DNA of 64,000 nucleotides from Prorocentrum cordatum (GCA_963575745.1 CAUYUJ010016482.1:781543-845542), one strand, 5' to 3'. Positions 40,970-51,801 are shown, counted from the stretch's first letter. Program-made: numbers and translations. The notes: generated by a model from the letters alone, not told the origin.

Positions 40970-41877
40970 CTGATTGAGGTCCTGAGGAGGAGGGGCCCTG
41001 TCGGGGGGCCCGTGCCCTCCTGCGAGACATCAGAACAACAACGTAAAAGGGACGAGCCCGAAAAAGATGACCTGCCCCCAGGTAGAGCGACATCTAGAGC
41101 GCCCTTAGACCGTCCAGCATTCTGGGCCGAAGTCGCTGAGCACGACTCCGCCTGTCTAGGCGGTTCTGAATGCTGCCACACCTGAAACCAGCATGAGGAA
41201 CGATCTGCAACTGCTCTAGCGGCAACACTATACTGGACACCTTGCAAGCGCCTCCTTCGCCAATGAACAAAACAGGGTAGTGAGCAGCAGGCGAGGCCAA
41301 GCAAATCGGAGCTCGATGCTTTTGCAAGCGACCTAGGGACAGTGGTGACTGCGACTGCCTCTGGCTCAAACTCGACTGCCCGCCCCCAAGCGCTCTGGCC
41401 GTGCCTAGCAAATCCTGTCTCCTCTCGACAAGGCCTGGGCAACGGAGTGCAGGCCGACGAAACGAGGAGGAGAGGGAAACCTCTGCGACGCCAAAGAGCA
41501 GCTTGTGCGCAGGACGGCTTGCCGTAGGTCGTGGCGAGTCCAAAATCATGCCCCCCCCCCCCTGCAGCAAACTGGTGACTTCGCACGAGGGCCCCGTCCT
41601 GGACCCAAGCCCAAGCCTCGACTGAGGCCTGAGACGCACGGACCCGAGAATGAGGGAGCCCAAAGCATCCCGCACCTTATGCTCCAGGGGGGGATGGCTC
41701 AGACTGCGGGCCAGCAATCTTGTCAGCACAAGCGTGGACGGTTGCTGTTGCCGTGTTGGCCGATGATGACGAAGCCGAACTTGATGCACCTGGCGACGCA
41801 GCGGCCTCAGGAGCGGACTCGCCCTCCCTGGAGCCAACTTCACCGCCGGGAGCAGCCTTCGGATCTTGTCCTTCTGC

Positions 41878-42294
41878 TTAGGCGCCGCCATCTTTATCAG
41901 TCCTCCTCGTCTTGAGAGCCATCCGAGTGGCCAGGGCCGCGTGTTCCACCCGTAACGCCTCGACCTTGGACTTGGCTTCTGCGAACATACTCTTGGCCAT
42001 GGCCGTGATGCCTGACTTGAACTCGCTGGCGCGTCCAGCCAGCGCCCCCTCGTCTTCGCGGTGGAGGCCCTCCTCGGGGGCGACGGCAAAGGTGTCCTCG
42101 AGCTCGAGGTCGAAGGGAGACGAGAAGCGTGATTCATCCAAAAGATCTTCAAGAGACAACTTCGACGATGAACGAGTGGTAGCAGCGTCGGTCGGCAGCG
42201 CCTGGTTGAGCTCCCTGACCAATGCGCGATGCTCAGCCCCTGACTGCATAAGCTCTGCCCGTAGCTGAGCCACGCTGAGCCTTGCCGTCTCCAA
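41878..42294 (-). pseudogene. Retroelement ORF1 C-terminal part, shifted frame
   Basis: Helical, charged sequence (ETARLSVAQLRAELMQSGAE, then SMFAEAKSKVEALRVEHAAL). It lies in a different frame from the zinc-finger ORF that ends 17 bases upstream. This fits a single-nucleotide frameshift in an originally continuous ORF1. No catalytic motif. Confidence 0.5.
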
Positions 42295-42310
42295 CTAATG
42301 TTGCAGGTAG

Positions 42311-43069
42311 TCAAACAAACTTAGAACATGCAGCTTCCAACCGACGCTCAGCACCTTTGGCTCGTTGGCGTGTTCGATTGAGTCGAACGCGCAACGCTTC
42401 GGGCACTTCAACTGGCTTGCTGAGAGGGGAAGCCGCCTTGCGACAGGGTCCTGCACCAGCTGAGTCCCCCATCTTCTCGCAAAGACTGGCCATCTGGTTG
42501 TATTCTTCGGCCGTGAGAGGCGGCGACGACTTCTCTTGACCAGAAAGCGAGGCAGCAGCGGTCTTGCCTTTGTCTCCTCCTTTCCCTCCGTCGAGAGCCC
42601 CTGTGCCTTCGCCCGTTCCACGCTCTGCGCGTGCAGAACCAGAGTCCTTGAAGAGGGCCAGTGACCGTTGCGGGGACCACCCCGCCTTGGATTCGTCTCG
42701 AAGCAAGCCGCAATGTTTGCAGTAGAAGAAGCGTGCCTCCTTCTTCCTGCACCCACATAGATCGCACCGCCACCGCCCTTGGCCGCCTCCATGAGCATAA
42801 TAACCGCCAGCACGGTAGCCACCAGAACCTTGAAGACTTGGGACGAGTGGCGGCCACTGGAGCGAGTCGGAGCGGCGCGGGGGCACACAAACAGCACCGA
42901 CGCCTCGGGGTGGGCCGCCTCCTGCACCTGTGTGCTCATTGCGGTAGACCCATGGACGTCGTGCTTTGCCTTGAGCTTTGCCCCCACCAGCGCCGCCTCG
43001 GTCCGCCATGGCTCGCAGCGAAACGTGGTGAGATGCTGCCGCAGGAGCGAACGTGTAATCGTAAACCAA
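42311..43069 (-). CDS. Retroelement ORF1 protein with zinc finger
   Basis: Starts MVYDYTFAPAAASHH; the inner Met before ADRGGAGGGKAQG may be the better start. Gly/Arg-rich N-terminal half. At residues ~105-130 there is a finger WRCDLCGCRKKEARFFYCKH followed by CGLL, spacing C-x2-C...C-x2-C, similar to the RanBP2/ORF1 fingers of dinoflagellate retroelements. After it come charged helical sequence and the end AAERRLEAACSKFV. A frameshift just downstream separates it from the next open frame, which seems to have belonged to the same protein. Expected role: nucleic-acid-binding partner of the element RNA. Confidence 0.6.
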   Translation of the reverse strand: MVYDYTFAPAAASHHVSLRAMADRGGAGGGKAQGKARRPWVYRNEHTGAGGGPPRGVGAVCVPPRRSDSLQWPPLVPSLQGSGGYRAGGYYAHGGGQGRWRCDLCGCRKKEARFFYCKHCGLLRDESKAGWSPQRSLALFKDSGSARAERGTGEGTGALDGGKGGDKGKTAAASLSGQEKSSPPLTAEEYNQMASLCEKMGDSAGAGPCRKAASPLSKPVEVPEALRVRLNRTRQRAKGAERRLEAACSKFV

Positions 43070-43426
43070 TTAGGCCCGCAACAGCTAGTAGCCGTTCTGA
43101 AGTCGTTAACTGTTGCAAGCACAGGCAAGAAAATGCCTGAGCCAGAACGGTTATTTTCTCCTGGTTTCTTTTTTTTCGCTCTCCTGGGAGGCCCTCGTCG
43201 CCACCGCTGGGCTCGCCCCGAAAATCTTGGTCGGAACGCATCCCAGGAGAGGCCCAGGAAGTAGAGGCATCGATACTTTTTGGTTCCCCCAGCTTCTCGA
43301 GGCGTCGTCGATCCTCGACCCAGGGATGGTACGGTGCATAGTTTGTCGGCCCTCACGGTCGAAAAGTTGTGCACCGCACCGCGATGAGGCAGGGCCTGAA
43401 GGGAATCCAATTTTTTTGTACGTTGA

Positions 43427-43455
43427 AGTCGGGCCTGTCCCTCTGCAGGAGGAGT

Positions 43456-43493
<38 letters not shown>

Positions 43494-43589
43494 GCACATA
43501 TATACACATATATACACACATATATTACAATCTGGGATGACTTTTTTGATTTTTCGTCCAAAATCCGCCTCTAGGAGACACGCCCGACC
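43427..43589. mobile_element. TIR element (MITE-like), copy 1
   Basis: Ends AGTCGGGCCTGTCCCTCTGC and its near reverse complement ending GACACGCCCGACC. 163 bp. Contains a (TA)n stretch (43461-43490). It sits ~360 bp upstream of the retroelement ORF1. Possible TGA on both sides. Confidence 0.82.
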
Positions 43590-43821
43590 TGAGTTTACGT
43601 CGCAGCGCGACAGAGGCAGTCCGCGCGCGCGTCCACGCCACCTAAGCTGGGGTGAAACGAAACAGGGGAGCCTAAACCTGGTACCGGCGCATGGGCGCCG
43701 TTGTCGTACTTTTTCGGGTATCTTGCTGGGCCCCAGGACCGTCAAGGAAACGACACAGGATGAAGAACCGGTCCTGGGGTCGAACCTGACATCGGAGACG
43801 GCCAAGAGGGGGTGGTGAGTA

Positions 43822-43865
43822 GGGGGGGGGGATCTCATGGCGGAGGCCATGAGATCTCCCCAGAT
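43822..43865. repeat. Perfect 11-bp-arm hairpin
   Basis: GATCTCATGGC, four-base loop GGAG, then GCCATGAGATC, flanked by G-run and C-run so the stem can extend. Confidence 0.85.
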
Positions 43866-44340
43866 TTCATGGCGCCTCTTCTTATTTCAATACGTCCCTG
43901 CCCCCTCCCTCTGGGCCGCGCACATGCCGCCGGCCATGATTTGCGCCCCCCACTCTCGGACGCCCCCCTCTTGGCCGCCCCCGAGCAGGGGAAGACAGGA
44001 TTTTGCCAGAGGGCTGATGGGACCACCTACGCCCAGAGGGCTGGTGGGACTTGATGGTGTCGACGTTAAGTGAGAAGGGCGTCATGGCGTCGGGGGTCTG
44101 GGTTTGGGGCAGCCCCTGGGAGACGAGACGCGCGCGGGCCCTGGCCAGGCCCCTCCTGCGAGCAGGAGCTCGACTGCATAATTCATGCACCCCAAGCTGG
44201 TAACTGCGTTGGTCGGGCCTGCGACTAGAGCCTGTTTTTGGGGGGATTCGGGCAAGTTCGCTTGCATGGACGGGGAGTGGCCTGAGCCTGAAGCAAGCCG
44301 AGAACAAATTTGACGTGCGGAAATCACGCAAGTCGAACGG

Positions 44341-44412
44341 CACTTGCACGTTCGCATTCGAGTAAAGGGGGGGGGGGGGGGGGGGGGGGGGGCGAACGCC
44401 ATGCAAGTGAAC
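44341..44412. repeat. 26-G homopolymer inside an inverted repeat
   Basis: G-run at 44367-44392. The flanks CACTTGCACGTTCG (left) and CGAACGCCATGCAAGTG (right) are complementary apart from a few bases. Confidence 0.93.
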
Positions 44413-44614
44413 TTGCCTGGATCTACAGAAAAACGGGCTCCTAGTACACAGACTGCTCCGTAGAGGTCTGCAGAGACTTCTTACGCGTTTCGTGGCAGAT
44501 CTTCGACGGGGCAATGCGCAGTGCATGATGGGTGCGGTCGAGGCGCTGAGGTAAGGACCACTTTGGGCTCACGAGGGGCTCCGGTGTTCGGGCCGTTCCG
44601 TGGGTTTGGGTCTG

Positions 44615-44760
44615 AGTTGGGCCTGCCCCTCTACAGGAGGAGCACTGCGAGCGTAGCCAAACATAGTCCAGGGAGGATTCTTCCAGTATTTTCGGGGACT
44701 TTTCAGCACGTTTTGATTATGTGTCACTTTTCGTCGGACATCCGCCTGTGGTTGGAGGGC
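44615..44760. mobile_element. TIR element (MITE-like), diverged copy 2
   Basis: The left end GTTGGGCCTGCCCCTCTACA and the inner TTTTCGTCGGACATCCGCCTGT match the family. The right terminal part is eroded where the foldback at 44758 begins. Confidence 0.6.
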
Positions 44761-44931
44761 ACCAACTATACACCAACACCGATCCTGGCCCAGGATCACC
44801 CTGGGCCCAGGATCGGTCTGGGCCCAGGATCGGTGTACATGCCTTCTTGCGCAAGGCGGGAGGGCGTACACACCGATCCTGGGCCCAGGGTGATCCTGGC
44901 CCAGGAGCGGTGTTGGTGTACAGTTGGTGCC
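44758..44931. repeat. Near-perfect foldback, ~75-bp arms
   Basis: GGCACCAACTATACACCAAC at the left pairs with GTTGGTGTACAGTTGGTGCC at the right. The arms continue through CCTGGCCCAGGATCACCCTG and meet around CTTGCGCAAG at 44843-44856. The arms are themselves built of CCTGGGCCCAGG palindromes. Confidence 0.9.
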
Positions 44932-45179
44932 TTCCTACGTGGGAGGGCGTGCCCTTCCCAAAGGCCAGGTCGGGGAGCCTGCTGTCGTGGCCGCGGCCCG
45001 CCGCGGCCCGGAGAGTGCGCCGCTTCCGCTCCTCCCCGTGGGCGTGTGCCTTCCCGGCCGTGGGCCCGCCCGTGCCCCGCTCCCGCCGTCGGGCGCCCGC
45101 GGTCGGATGCCTCCGAGTCGGGCCCCCCAAGAGATGCTGCCGAGGCGGCCCGGGGAGGCCCCCCCAAGGGGGGCCTCCC

Positions 45180-45295
45180 CCTCCTCCTCCCCCTCCCCCG
45201 TCCTCCTCCTCCTCCTCCTCCTCCTCCTCCTCCTCCTCCTCCTCCTCCTCCTCCTCCCCTCCTCCTCCCCCTCCTCCTCCCCCTCCTCTCCAAGA
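45180..45295. repeat. (TCC)n microsatellite
   Basis: Pure TCC at about 45200-45256 with CCCCTCC variants on both sides. The 44.93-45.18 kb stretch before it is GC-rich unique sequence without a supported gene. Confidence 0.93.
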
Positions 45296-45429
45296 CAGCC
45301 CACGAGGCCTCCCAGAGGTCCTCCAGGAAGGCCCGAGGAGGTCACCGATTTTCCTGAGGTTCTGTTGTAAAGGATTTTGGCATGTGCTTCTTTTCCGCCT
45401 TCCGACGGCCCGAGACGGCCCAAGGGCCC

Positions 45430-45600
45430 CCAAAGATCGATGTCGGCTCGGGGAGGGCCCCCTCATATTCTTCATGCATGTTGGATGTTATGTTGGATGT
45501 TTTTGTGCGTCCTGGGGAAGGGCACCCTCGAGTGCTCTTCAGTTTGACCAGCGGAGGGTTTCATGTTCTTGATGTTCATCTGTCCTAGGTTAGGCTGTAT
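45430..45600 (+). repeat. Dispersed repeat family C, copy 2
   Basis: Shared words: GATGTCGGCTCGGGGAGGG, ATTCTTCATGCATGTTGGATG, TTTTTGTGCGTCCTGGGGA, CAGCGGAGGGTTTCATG, TCTTGATG, TCCTAGGTTAGGCTGTATG. Confidence 0.8.
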
Positions 45601-45660
45601 GTGGCGCTTCTTCTGGCAGTGGCCCGACCCCAGGCATGCGACGTTTTGTTGTTTTCAATA

Positions 45661-46120
45661 CGCGGTCCCAGGAAGTCCCGACCCTTTCCCGAGGACCGGT
45701 TTTTAATTCTGAATCGTTTTTGGACGTTCCCGACTCTCGGCGAGGGCACCTGGAGGCCGAACATTGCCAAAACCTTCCCGTCGTGATTTTTTCCCACGAC
45801 GCTTTTATGTCTGGGTCCCCAGATTGCACGGCCCTCGTCTTCTTCTCACGATGCGTCCCCTGCCCCCCCCTCGTCTTTACGCACATGCCTCCATTGACAC
45901 GGTGCGCAGACCCGCTTCTCTTGGAAGCTCCCCTCCTTGGACGCCCCCGAGGGCCGAGCGAGATCCGCACGCGAAGGGACTACGAGGTCTCGAGACCCAG
46001 ACATGATCACGGCGGGAGGGTTTGGGTAATTTTCTGCCTCCGCTGGGCCCTCGCTGGGCCTCGGGACCGTCAGGAAACGACTCAGGATGAATCACCAGTC
46101 CCAGCGACAGGGTCAGGATT
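45661..46120. mobile_element. Foldback element of dispersed family F, ~150-bp arms
   Basis: The left arm 45661-45822 and the right arm 45990-46120 are reverse complements at roughly three-quarters identity: CTTCCCGTCGTGA pairs with the right-arm TCACGGCGGGAGGG, and TGTCTGGGTC pairs with GACCCAGACA. Single-arm copies of the right arm (core CGACTCAGGATGAA with GGGCCTCGGGACCGTCAGG before it) occur at 43.72, 51.98 and 59.16 kb; an inverse-type copy is near 59.7 kb. Confidence 0.72.
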
Positions 46121-46606
46121 TGTGGGGACAGCGTGTTGCAGACATCAGGACGTCGCAGGTCTGGGGAGGGGTGAGCAATCGAGTTCGAGCAGACGCGACC
46201 GAGTGCGAATCATGACCCTGGGTCACTGGTCGATGTTTTCTTATTCCTTGTTTTGCCGATCGGCGCGGGCCCTCGCACTCCCCCTCCCCTCCCCTTCCCA
46301 TGGAGTAGATACTGGTTGTTTTGGGCGCCTGTTTCGAGCAGGTGGAGTCCCTCCACCACAGGACGCACTGCTGTAAGCAGTCGCACTCAGCAGAGGTCTG
46401 GAGCCAGCCCCCTGCCCTCCCCCCCTTCCACCCGATGTCGAAACGCCGAAGAAGACACACCGCTTACCTGCAGGGGCGGGGAGGCCATCCCGCTTCGTGC
46501 AGCGCGCTCCTGGCCGTAGTGGTGCCCTGCTGCGGGTCAGCGCCTCGCGGGGGCGCGTTTTGCGAACTCAGGTGATCGGGAACACCAAGCGCATCGAATA
46601 ATGCTA

Positions 46607-46761
46607 AGTCGGGCGTGTCCCTCTACAGGAGGAGTATTCCAACACAGTTCACGAAAAAGTCCGGGGACGATTGTCGGACTATTTTTGAGTAGTGCTGATC
46701 ATTTGCTTGGGCATGTTCTATTCTGCGTCCACAAGCCGCCTGTAGGGGGACACGCCCGACC
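46607..46761. mobile_element. TIR element (MITE-like), copy 3, best preserved
   Basis: The left end AGTCGGGCGTGTCCCTCTAC and the right end GGGGGACACGCCCGACC are inverted repeats of about 27 bp. TA lies immediately outside both ends (46605-46606 and 46762-46763), so a TA target duplication is possible. 155 bp, no coding capacity. Confidence 0.87.
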
Positions 46762-46764
46762 TAG

Positions 46765-47175
46765 ACTTAGGTGATCCAGAGAGCCGATCGCATCGAATGG
46801 TAGTGGACATGTGCACTTGCAGCGCCCCTGTTGCCCCCCCCTGCCCGCACCAGTGCTTCTCCGACAGTGCCGCCATCATGCACGCCACGGACAGCAGTTG
46901 GAGAGGGCGAGAAGCTGGGGGAGTGATTAAGGAGAAGCACATCACAGACAGTCATACTACAGGAATCACAATGACGACAGCAATGATTCGGGTGAGTGGA
47001 CTACCCTGCAGAATAAGGGCCATGACCGTAGCGAGGCAGTGTGTGCAAGAGTGGTGTGATTGCCAGTGCGTGCGCTCTACATGTGCGGCCACATGTGCAA
47101 TTTGAGCACCCACAAGATGATGACTTTGCACATGCGGTGCGCAGGTCGACCAGGTCAGTGTTTCAGAAACACGTG
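46765..47175. other. Spacer, no gene supported
   Basis: Unique sequence; short frames only, with no domain. Confidence 0.4.
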
Positions 47176-47500
47176 GAAAACATTGGAGTTCTGGACGTCT
47201 GCGTTCGGGGGCAGGCCGGGCGTTGCGTCGCGGAGGGGCGGCGCATGGGGGGCGCGGTGCGTCGCTTATGCCTCGTATGTTTTGGGGCCCTTCGGGAGCC
47301 CATCACATCGGCGGGCGTCTCGGTGGGGGAGTGGTCCCAGCCCCCTGGGGGGTCCACGCACCGAAAACACTGGAGTTCTGGACGTCTGCGTTCGGGGGCA
47401 GGTCGGGCGCTGCGTCACGGAAAGGGCGGCGCATGGGGGGCGCGGTGCGTCGCTTATGCTTCGTAGGTTTGGGGGCCCTTCGCGGGCCCTCTGGGGCCGA
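47176..47500. repeat. 187-bp tandem duplication
   Basis: GAAAACATTGGAGTTCTGGA at 47176 recurs at 47363, and ~115 bp after it is closely similar (TCTGCGTTCGGGGGCAGG, GGCGGCGCATGGGGGGCG). Two copies with ~10% divergence. Confidence 0.9.
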
Positions 47501-48182
47501 AGCAAGGCACGAACGGTGCACGCTTCCCCCCCCTATGTATCGCCCCCCCATTTCGGGAACGCCCAGCACCACGCGCAGTTGGGGGGTAGGGGGCGGAGGG
47601 GAGGCCTCTCAATCATAGAAACGTTCCCTGCTTCGTAGAGGGCGCGGGCCGGCCTTCTCTGTAGATGCTAGGCTGGCGCCTTCTAAAGAGCAGCTTCCGT
47701 GTAAGATGAGACCCTTTCCCCCTTCCCCCGACCCCGTTTGTGATTAGCGGCAAAAAAAAGGCCCCATACCCTTTGGGAGGGGACCTGAGCCACGAGGGCA
47801 GACAAGAAACATTAGGGATAGGGGGGGGTCTTTTTCTGCAGACGGATCAAAGGCAGCCGCCCCGCAGATGCAGCAAAGACGGGGACCTCGGCGTGTGCAC
47901 TTTTCCGCGTCCGCGATGTTGTTCTTTGGATTGTTTTTTTTGTTTTTTTTACCCCCGATGGCCTTGTGCGCGCCGCCGGCAGCAGGAACGCGGCCTATTC
48001 TCTTGGATGGACTGGGTCACCCTCATATCGCGAGGGGCTGCGCCCTGCGCCCGCCGCCCCCCCCTGCCCGGGGGTGGGTGGGAGAGGGGGGCCTTCGGGG
48101 GAGCAGCGGCGCTCGCCTGGCAAGTCAGGGGCAACCCTCTTGGGGGGGGTCTGATGTTCCAGCGTGCTTCCGCCGCGGCCAG

Positions 48183-48206
48183 CAGAGAGAGAGAGAGAGA
48201 GAGAGA
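48183..48206. repeat. (GA)n short run
   Basis: About 12 GA units. The surrounding 47.5-48.5 kb is unique sequence with no supported gene. Confidence 0.9.
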
Positions 48207-48507
48207 AGTTCGGGCACCCGGAATGTACCGAAGCTGCGGGGTCCTCGCGTGCCGGGCCCCAGGGAGGCGATACTCGTTCGGCACTTCGCCGGAGTGTCGG
48301 GCAGACACTTGTTCGATATTTCTCGGATTGCTCGAGATTGTTTCTGGGATGTGGCACTTGCGGATGATTGGAACAACAGCAAAAAGGGGGATGCATCGAC
48401 CCTCCAATTTCTCGGCCACGCGCAGAAGGGGTTTATGGGGGAGGGGGGAATGATTTTCAGAAGCGCTCCCTGCTTTTTAGGAGGCGCGGGGCGCGGCGCG
48501 GGCCTTG

Positions 48508-48539
<32 letters not shown>

Positions 48540-48575
48540 TATATATATATATATATACACATACATATGAGTATA
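48508..48575. repeat. (TA)n with CACATA interruptions
   Basis: Two TA runs separated by CACATATATA. Confidence 0.95.
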
Positions 48576-48649
48576 TATCCCGGGGGACGTGGCCGGGGGG
48601 GTCCCGTCTAGGTACCTCGGCGGCGCATGTGGGGCCCGGGGCCTTTTTT

Positions 48650-49400
48650 CCCTTGTGTTTTTTAACACGGTTTCGGCGACCTGGAGGCAACAGAGCCCCA
48701 AGCGGTTGCGGGGAGTTCCAGGGGCTGCTCCCGCCTGGTGCCCCAGGTCTCCCACAGGTTTCTCAGAAACCTCTAGGAAAGCTCCCGAACGCTCAAACAA
48801 ATGTTTCTTCCCGTAGTTTCTTCCGCGTTTTTCTCCACGCAGCCTGTTCTGCATCCCCACGCTGCACGGGAGCCCCAGAGGACACCCACACCGTCCCGGT
48901 TCGGCCTCAGAGGCTCCCGACCTTGTCCCCAGATGGCTCCGCATGGGAGGATCGACGCGCACTTTCCCTATGTCTTTAAAAGTGCTTCGGCGACCCGGAG
49001 CCAACAGAGCCCCAAGATGCTGCAGGGAGCTCCGGCGGTTGCTCCCGCCTGGTACCCCAGGTCCCCCACAGGCCTCCCAGAGTCCTCAAGGAGAGCTCCC
49101 CGCAGCTCAAACATTTTGTCTTCCCATCGTTTTTTGCACGGCAGCCCCAGAGGACGCCCACACCGTCCCGGTTCGGCCCCTGAGGCTCCCCCAACCATGT
49201 CCCCAGATGGCTCCGCATGGGAGAATCGGCGTGCACTTTCCTTGTATTCTTTACAGGGTTTCGGCGACCCGGAGCCAAAAGAGCCCCCAAGAGGTTGCAG
49301 GGAGCTCCAGGAGCTGCTCCCGCCTGGTGCCAGAGGCTTCCCATAGGCCTCCCAGAGGCCTCCAGGAGAGCTCCCCGAAGCTCAAACACTTGGTTTTCTC
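48650..49400. repeat. ~270-320-bp tandem repeat, about 2.5 copies
   Basis: TTCGGCGACCCGGAGCCAA-type starts at 48671, 48988 and 49260. Each unit continues through GCTCCCGCCTGGTGCCCCAG, CTCAAACA, GGACGCCCACACCGTCCCGG and CCCCAGATGGCTCCGCATGG. Confidence 0.9.
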
Positions 49401-49454
49401 AAAGGGTAGTTCTGTGTTGAGCCGGTAGTTTCGTTCCCCACTCCCTGGGGTGGA

Positions 49455-49570
49455 TTTACCGGTCCGGTTCGGTTTGTATCGGTCTGATTCGACCCCATTC
49501 GGTCCACAAGCGATTTTGGTTCGGTTCGGTTTTGGTCTCTACCGCGACCATCCCGGTTCGGTTCGGTTCG
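49455..49570. repeat. Degenerate GGTTC repeats
   Basis: CGGTTCGGTTCGGTTTGT-like sequence over ~115 bp. Confidence 0.85.
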
Positions 49571-49837
49571 TCTTGGGGGGGACGCTAATTCGCGGCCGTT
49601 CGATTCAGGCTGGTTCAGTCCAGGCAGTTCTGGAATTTTCCTGGAATGAAGCACTGCGACGGAGTTACGCCAGGAAGGAGGCAGCACAGTACGAGATTTC
49701 CAAGGCTCCAGGAGGGTCGGCCGTCAGGAACCTCTGGAACGAGATCCACTGTCGATGACACTGCTTGCCGTGGCACCCTTTTGGCGTCATGATGCCGCGA
49801 CTAGAACCCAAGCGCGCGCGTAGCGCGCGTGGTTATA

Positions 49838-49841
49838 GTGT

Positions 49842-49895
<54 letters not shown>

Positions 49896-49907
49896 CATAC
49901 ATGTGTG

Positions 49908-49943
<36 letters not shown>
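49838..49943. repeat. (TA)n microsatellite
   Basis: Two TA runs around ACATACATACATGTGTGTG. Confidence 0.97.
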
Positions 49944-49945
<2 letters not shown>

Positions 49946-50267
49946 TGTGCCAGGCCCGCGCCCTCTAAGAAATAACCTCCTTCTTCGAAGTCTCCCCCCC
50001 TCCTCAAGCAGTGGCGAGGCGTCCTGGCTCGCCTATACACCTACCACATAATGTTTTAAGAACCTTTTGTGTGGTTTCCACGAAATGTTGTTAGAACGTG
50101 TATGTTTGATATTGACTTGTTTTAGCACATCGGGTTTCTGTTATCAGATCATTGTTTTTTATTCGGTATGGGTTCTAAGACCATCGTGGTAGGCCTCCAG
50201 GAATGCCGGGAAGGTCGGTCCCTGCTCAGCCTTTCCCGCTGCCCCCCTCTGCGCGCCGCCAAGGTTC

Positions 50268-50470
50268 GGTTCGATCGGCGTGGGCACGGAAAACACTTGT
50301 ACGACAACCAACCGCGTGGACTGCCCGTGTTGAGCAGGGTTTGCTGCCGGTGTCGCCGCGGACGTTTTGCGTTCGACATAGAAGGCCGCCTGCCCAACAG
50401 CGGCCGCCGTTGGTTTTGGACAACACGTGTTGTTGGGCACCGTAGTCGTTTTTCCGTGCCCATTCCGGGC
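50268..50470. repeat. Foldback repeat, ~45-bp arms
   Basis: Left GTGGGCACGGAAAACACTTG / GACAACC pairs with right GTTGTTGGGCACCGTAGTCG / TTTTCCGTGCCCAT. The middle (~105 bp) is GC-rich. Confidence 0.75.
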
Positions 50471-50919
50471 GTCCAAACCAATCATCGCCGATATGGGGCC
50501 CGGTAGTTTCACCCCGCGTGGGACCGCATGCGCTCGCCATCGGGGGTCTATCGCTTATCGGTCGGCGATGTATCGCCGATGCAGGATCGATGTTCCTCCC
50601 ATCGAAGCGGTCCCCCCTTAACGTTCCCGCTCAAGGCGGCGATGCCGCCAAACAGGAGCGACACCTGCGCTAGCATGTCCCGATGGTGGCATGGCCGATC
50701 CCCGTCGATTCTGATTCAGTGCCGATGGGGTCGGATTCGGTGCATTCCGATCCGATCTGGTTTCTCGATTCGGTGCTGACCGAGCTTGCCCCCCCAACTG
50801 GGCCAGGACCTGGTGCAGGAAGAGGAGGCCAGGGTGGGCTTTGGTGGCATCCAGCCGCGGGCGAAGGGCCGCGCTGGGTTCGGCGCGTGCCTGGGCGGGC
50901 CCTGGAGACCTCTCCCAGT

Positions 50920-51330
50920 GTGTTTGTTGGTTTGTTCGTCGTTATGTTAATTAGTTTGTTAGTTCGTTTGTTTGTTTTGTGTGTTTGTGTGTGTGTGTGT
51001 GTTGGGCTACTGGAGCGCGCGTACGGTTTGCCAGTGCCGCGCTGCGACGGACAAAACGTGCGCGCGTGTGTGTGTGAGTGTGGTGTATTCGGTACTTTGG
51101 TGTGGATGTCGTCTGTCAGTGGATTGTGTCGTGCTGTTGTGTTTGTGTTTGTTCCCGTCGTTCATTTTTTCGCAGCTTGTCTTGCGCGTTGTGCAAAAAT
51201 GGGCACCACTTGTTTTAGCATTCGGGAATGCAGCAGCACATGCTTTTCGTTCACCCCCTGTGTGTGTTTGAGTGTGAATGTGTCTGTTTGTGTGTGTGTG
51301 TGTGTGCGTGTGTTCGTTTTTCGTTGATGG
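50920..51330. repeat. GT-rich region with degenerate duplications
   Basis: GTTTGTTTGTTTTGTGTG / GTGTGTGTGTGTG tracts at 50930-51002, 51060-51080 and 51255-51312. The words GGCACCAC(T/C)T and CAGCAGC(A/G)CA(T/C)GCTT recur at ~51200/51231 and ~51423/51606, indicating a ~220-375-bp repeated unit. Confidence 0.7.
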
Positions 51331-51759
51331 TTGCTGTTTGGCACTTGTGTTGTGTTGATGTTTTTGCGCTCGTGTCCGTCGTTTGCCTGTTCGGAGCGTG
51401 GCATGTTCTTCGATACGAAATAGGCACCACCTATCTTTCAGGGGTGGACCTAAACGGTATTTTGGCGATTTCGTGGGCCGTTTTCGTTGCGATGTCGTTT
51501 TGCAGCAGAGGCGAATTCAAAGCAAAACGAGGAACAACGGAAACAAAGCGATAGACAAAAAAACACTGTTTAGGCCCAGCCCTGCTTTCCTGCACGCGGG
51601 AATTCAGCAGCGCACGCTTTCCGTTTGCCCCACGCCGAAGGCGTTCCGCCTCCGCACCCGAGGCGCCCCGCCGCCCCCCCCGCGCAGAGGCGGTGCCCGA
51701 GGGCCACGGGCACCCATCCTCTTTGGGCGCGGCTGGGCCCGCGCCCCGATCGCGCCCCT

Positions 51760-51766
51760 GTCGACG

Positions 51767-51801
<35 letters not shown>

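Larger units (their letters stand above)
39191..43069 (-). mobile_element. Decayed non-LTR (LINE-like) retroelement, minus strand
   Basis: In transcription order: a zinc-finger ORF1 (43069-42311), a coiled-coil-like continuation in another frame (42294-41878), a frame-broken linker (41.9-41.0 kb), then an EEP-type endonuclease region (40969-39850) split by one stop, and a C-terminal cysteine-containing tail (39.7-39.19 kb). No reverse transcriptase domain is visible between this tail and 38.6 kb, so the copy is truncated, or this family places RT on another ORF. Element ends and target-site duplication are not seen. Confidence 0.72.

Noticed and set aside
41094-42314. 406-aa minus-strand frame over the retroelement linker
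   Set aside because: It overlaps the ORF1 continuation in another frame, is rich in R/L/S, and shows no domain; most likely an out-of-frame shadow.
48940-49430. 161- to 181-aa plus-strand frames
   Set aside because: They are repeated translations of the ~300-bp tandem units; no start context or domain.
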